Shown here piece by piece: positions 61,478-64,000 of a DNA stretch of 64,000 nucleotides. The translations under genes were made by a program, and so were the position numbers. Within the stretch, counting starts at the first letter, position 1, and every line of letters starts with the position of its first letter. This DNA comes from RGIG5612 sp963599255 (GTDB taxonomy: Bacteria; Bacillota; Clostridia; Lachnospirales; Lachnospiraceae), in assembly GCA_963599255.1 (NCBI GenBank), contig CAVBWS010000003.1, forward strand, positions 11,368 through 75,367, read 5' to 3'. Below the pieces are notes generated by a model, which saw only the letters and a program-made list of their open reading frames with translations, was not told the origin of the DNA and made no database searches.

Positions 61478-62473
61478 TCAAGAATTGCCAATTTTCAGTC
61501 CCAACAGTATTTTTATTACCGGAACTTTTTCAAGTAATCTGCATGTAAAGCATGACAATACAACCACCAGTATACTAACCATTAACACCATACAGATATC
61601 ATAATTCATAAATTTTGACAAAACCAGTATCATCAGCATTCTGTAGAAACTGTCAAGGAACATGATCTGAAGCGAATACCGAGCCGGCAATGTAAATATT
61701 TTATCCGGAACAGCCCCCTTAAGACTCACAGCAATATTAAACAGAACATACATTATGGAAATACCCATTATAAAATTGATGATATAATTATTAATGCCTT
61801 TCATAAATTCCATATACATCATAATCATCGCAATCATTAACGATAATAAGGACGACACTGACTTCATTGCTGCTGATATCGGCTTACAAAGCATGTTATA
61901 TTGTGCCAACAACATTCCCGTTATAAAAAAAGGCAATTGGTATATCACATTTTCTATTTGTAATACATATGTCAGTTCAATACCGTTAATATCCAAGATA
62001 ATATTTGCCGTTAATGAGACTATCAATACAACCCACATCCGCAGTTTATTATTCCAAAACAGCGGTGCAGCTGCATACACTGCAAGGAGTGCATAGCAGA
62101 ACCAATATAGTCTGCCGCATACAAATGCATCAAATAATTGATACAGCAAATCATTACCGTGGATGTGTGCTGATGAGATCAGATTATTAAAAATCAATTT
62201 CAGACATGACATGAACAAAAACGGAATCAGAATCCGTTGAATCTTCTTTATATAGAAATTCTTTATATTCTGCTTATGGCATAAATATCCTGCTATTAAG
62301 AAAAATAACGGGACGTGGACATTTTCCATTACTGTTTTACCCCCTGCCGCAAACAGATCATCCGGATTCGAGGCGCATAATATGTCACAAACAGCATGAT
62401 AAAATACAACCATTATGATAGCAAATGCTTTAAGATAATTGATATTCTTTTTTTGGCTCAGCGAATCTGTCAT
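61478..62473 (-). CDS. Membrane acyltransferase (acyltransferase 3 family)
   Basis: 331 residues from the ATG at 62473. An earlier in-frame start at 62554 would lie inside a terminator-like hairpin. About ten membrane helices are present. The N-terminal IMVVFYHAVCD holds the catalytic His of the family, and HVPLFFLIAGYL follows. It probably O-acetylates a surface glycan or lipid. The ribosome site is weak. Confidence 0.82.
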   Translation of the reverse strand: MTDSLSQKKNINYLKAFAIIMVVFYHAVCDILCASNPDDLFAAGGKTVMENVHVPLFFLIAGYLCHKQNIKNFYIKKIQRILIPFLFMSCLKLIFNNLISSAHIHGNDLLYQLFDAFVCGRLYWFCYALLAVYAAAPLFWNNKLRMWVVLIVSLTANIILDINGIELTYVLQIENVIYQLPFFITGMLLAQYNMLCKPISAAMKSVSSLLSLMIAMIMMYMEFMKGINNYIINFIMGISIMYVLFNIAVSLKGAVPDKIFTLPARYSLQIMFLDSFYRMLMILVLSKFMNYDICMVLMVSILVVVLSCFTCRLLEKVPVIKILLGLKIGNS

Positions 62474-62510
62474 AACTGTTGTTCTTGCAAGTATAAATGG
62501 TGTAATCAGA

Positions 62511-62558
62511 ATAGGTGGGACTGCACCGCACTTATGTGGTTTTTGCAGCCCCACCTAT
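62511..62558 (-). terminator. Long hairpin after the GGGtGRT gene
   Basis: ATAGGTGGG-CTGCA / TGCAG-CCCACCTAT, a 15-bp stem with one mismatch, 24 bases after the GGGtGRT stop. The U-run is weak, but the stem is strong. Confidence 0.7.
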
Positions 62559-62581
62559 ATTTGTAATCAAAACTTTTTATT

Positions 62582-63583
62582 TTACTTATTCATAGCCTCT
62601 GCCACCGCAACTGCTACCGCAACGGTTGCACCGACCATAGGATTATTGCCCATGCCGATAAGTCCCATCATCTCAACGTGGGCAGGAACTGAAGACGATC
62701 CTGCGAACTGAGCATCTGAATGCATACGGCCCATTGTATCTGTCATTCCGTATGATGCAGGACCTGCTGCCATGTTGTCCGGATGAAGTGTACGTCCTGT
62801 TCCGCCTCCGGATGCTACGGAGAAATATTTCTTGCCCTGCTCGATACATTCCTTCTTATATGTTCCTGCAACCGGATGCTGGAAACGTGTAGGGTTAGTG
62901 GAATTGCCTGTAATAGAAACATCAACTCCCTCTTTATGCATTATCGCAACACCTTCCTGAACATCATTGGCACCATAGCAATTAACCTGGCCCCTTACTC
63001 CGTCAGAATATTTAATTCTCTGAACTTCCTTAAGCTCTCCTGTATAATAATCATATTCAGTCTGAACATACGTAAATCCATTGATCCTTGAAATAATCTT
63101 AGCAGCATCCTTACCGAGTCCATTAAGGATAACTCTCAGCGGTTTGGTTCTTACCCGATTAGCCTTCTCGGCTATACCTATAGCTCCCTCTGCAGCTGCA
63201 AATGATTCATGACCTGCCAGGAATGCAAAACATTCAGTTTCCTCTTCGAGCAGCATCTTGCCCAAATTGCCATGTCCGAGGCCAACCTTTCTCTGGTCTG
63301 CAACCGAGCCTGGAATGCAGAAGGACTGAAGTCCCTCACCCAGCGTTGCCGCAATATCGGCTGCCCTGGTCTGACCCTTCTTTATCGCAAGTGCCGCACC
63401 TACTGTATAAGCCCAGCATGCATTTTCGAAGCAAATAGGCTGGATAGCCTTAACCTGTGCATAAATATCAAGGCCCTTATCCTTAGTGATCTTCTCAGCT
63501 TCCTCCAGTGAGGAGATTCCATATTCTGCAAGCTTCTTATTAATCTGATCTATACGTCTCTCATATGATTCAAATAATGCCAT
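62582..63583 (-). CDS. GGGtGRT protein of unknown function
   Basis: 333 residues. The defining segment SVASGGGTGRTLHPDNM is near residue 250. Conserved ICFENACWAYTVG with a Cys, GEGLQSFCIPG, and LGHGNLGKMLLEEETECFAFLAGHESFAAAEGAIG suggest a soluble enzyme with reactive Cys and His residues. The Gly/Ala/Val-rich end (ATVAVAVAVAEAM) is characteristic. It is regularly found beside a NifU-like scaffold, as here (18 bases apart), so a part in Fe-S or sulfur metabolism is inferred. GGAGGAG precedes the start. Confidence 0.85.
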   Translation of the reverse strand: MALFESYERRIDQINKKLAEYGISSLEEAEKITKDKGLDIYAQVKAIQPICFENACWAYTVGAALAIKKGQTRAADIAATLGEGLQSFCIPGSVADQRKVGLGHGNLGKMLLEEETECFAFLAGHESFAAAEGAIGIAEKANRVRTKPLRVILNGLGKDAAKIISRINGFTYVQTEYDYYTGELKEVQRIKYSDGVRGQVNCYGANDVQEGVAIMHKEGVDVSITGNSTNPTRFQHPVAGTYKKECIEQGKKYFSVASGGGTGRTLHPDNMAAGPASYGMTDTMGRMHSDAQFAGSSSVPAHVEMMGLIGMGNNPMVGATVAVAVAVAEAMNK

Positions 63584-63601
63584 AATGTGTCTCCTCCTTC
63601 C

Positions 63602-64000
63602 TTATTCGCATCTCGGATCTACAATCTTAACCGCATCAGTAACACGTCCATACTGTCCCTTGGCCTTTTCCCATGCAGTATTAGGATCATCACCTTTTTT
63701 AATAAAATCGGTCATCTTGCCCAAGCTTACAAACTGATATCCGATAATCTCATCATTGGCATCAAGTGCAATACCCGTGACATATCCTTCTGTCATCTCA
63801 AGATAACGAGGTCCCTTGGCCTTGGTGCCGTACATGGTGCCGACCTGACTTCTTAAGCCCTTACCTAAATCTTCCAGTCCTGCTCCCACCGGCAGTCCGC
63901 CTTCGGAAAATGCTGTCTGTGTACGTCCGTAGACAATCTGAAGGAACAACTCCCTCATGGCCGTGTTAATTGCGTCACATACAAGGTCTGTATTAAGAGC
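63602..64000 (-). CDS. NifU-like iron-sulfur cluster scaffold (N-terminus outside window)
   Basis: The last 133 codons of a gene that continues past the right edge. Conserved features are CDAINTAMRELFLQIVYGR, SEGGLPVGAGLEDLGKG, a GPRYLEM-type loop and the C-terminal Cys in PRCE. The sequence resembles the iron-sulfur cluster assembly scaffold group associated with GGGtGRT proteins rather than housekeeping NifU/IscU. The cluster-ligand Cys residues near the N-terminus would lie mostly outside. Confidence 0.78.
   Translation of the reverse strand, partial: ALNTDLVCDAINTAMRELFLQIVYGRTQTAFSEGGLPVGAGLEDLGKGLRSQVGTMYGTKAKGPRYLEMTEGYVTGIALDANDEIIGYQFVSLGKMTDFIKKGDDPNTAWEKAKGQYGRVTDAVKIVDPRCE

Overview
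The window is a chromosomal stretch of a low-GC Gram-positive anaerobe of the Clostridia, most likely family Lachnospiraceae. The grounds are a SCIFF peptide with its radical-SAM maturase, a clostridial-type 6S RNA, Rex and HrcA/CIRCE regulation, ATP-type PEP carboxykinase, a SecDF fusion, a DltA/B/C-like cassette, the GGGtGRT protein next to a NifU-like scaffold, and a DUF5721-like protein. There is no transposase, integrase, phage gene, tRNA, rRNA or CRISPR array. The genus cannot be fixed from the sequence alone.

Layout. 1-3.3 kb: a truncated secreted Glu/Thr/Ser-rich protein and a membrane Ser/Thr kinase. 3.5-6 kb (+ strand): a putative glycoside hydrolase and a YhhN-like membrane protein. 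6-10.4 kb: a phosphoribosyltransferase, an Mrp-type Fe-S carrier, htpG with a perfect CIRCE, and a DUF5721-like protein. 10.7-15.5 kb (+): a six-repeat SH3 secreted protein, the SCIFF precursor and maturase, and an Orn/Lys/Arg-decarboxylase-family enzyme. 15.7-25.9 kb (-): uracil/xanthine permease, a MutS-like ATPase, plsY, der, a DUF512 radical-SAM protein, YebC, a CBS/CorC protein, alr and rex. 26.3-30.1 kb (+): ABC-F, a PHP phosphoesterase and a lysophospholipase-like hydrolase. 30.3-39 kb (-): a lipoprotein, a four-gene D-alanylation-like cassette (adenylation enzyme, carrier protein, MBOAT, SGNH), an amino-acid racemase and two paralogous transglutaminase-like/Ig-like surface proteins. 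39.1-49.2 kb (-): recJ, secDF, pheST, 6S RNA and pckA. 49.3-59.4 kb (-): a GlmU-like acyltransferase, glmM, a YfbR-like nucleotidase, a small export protein, thrC, RNase P RNA, a short trmK, dnaG, dgt and upp. 59.5-64 kb (-): an LCP cell-wall ligase, a membrane acyltransferase, the GGGtGRT protein and a truncated NifU-like scaffold.

How the genes fit together. Cell-envelope work dominates: teichoic-acid-like D-amino-acid esterification, LCP polymer attachment, GlcNAc-1-P synthesis, PlsY, Alr, secreted SH3, hydrolase and transglutaminase proteins, and SecDF. The other main theme is replication and information housekeeping.

The most striking unexplained structure is a dispersed family of about 90-bp intergenic palindromes (at least eight full or partial copies, called R1-R8 here). 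Their paired arms change in a compensatory way from copy to copy. Two further inverted-repeat element types lie in the intergenic gaps at 26.2 kb and 40.9 kb, and a shorter palindrome with related ends lies at 49.2 kb. One palindrome sits exactly where the primary sigma-factor gene would be expected, between dnaG and trmK.
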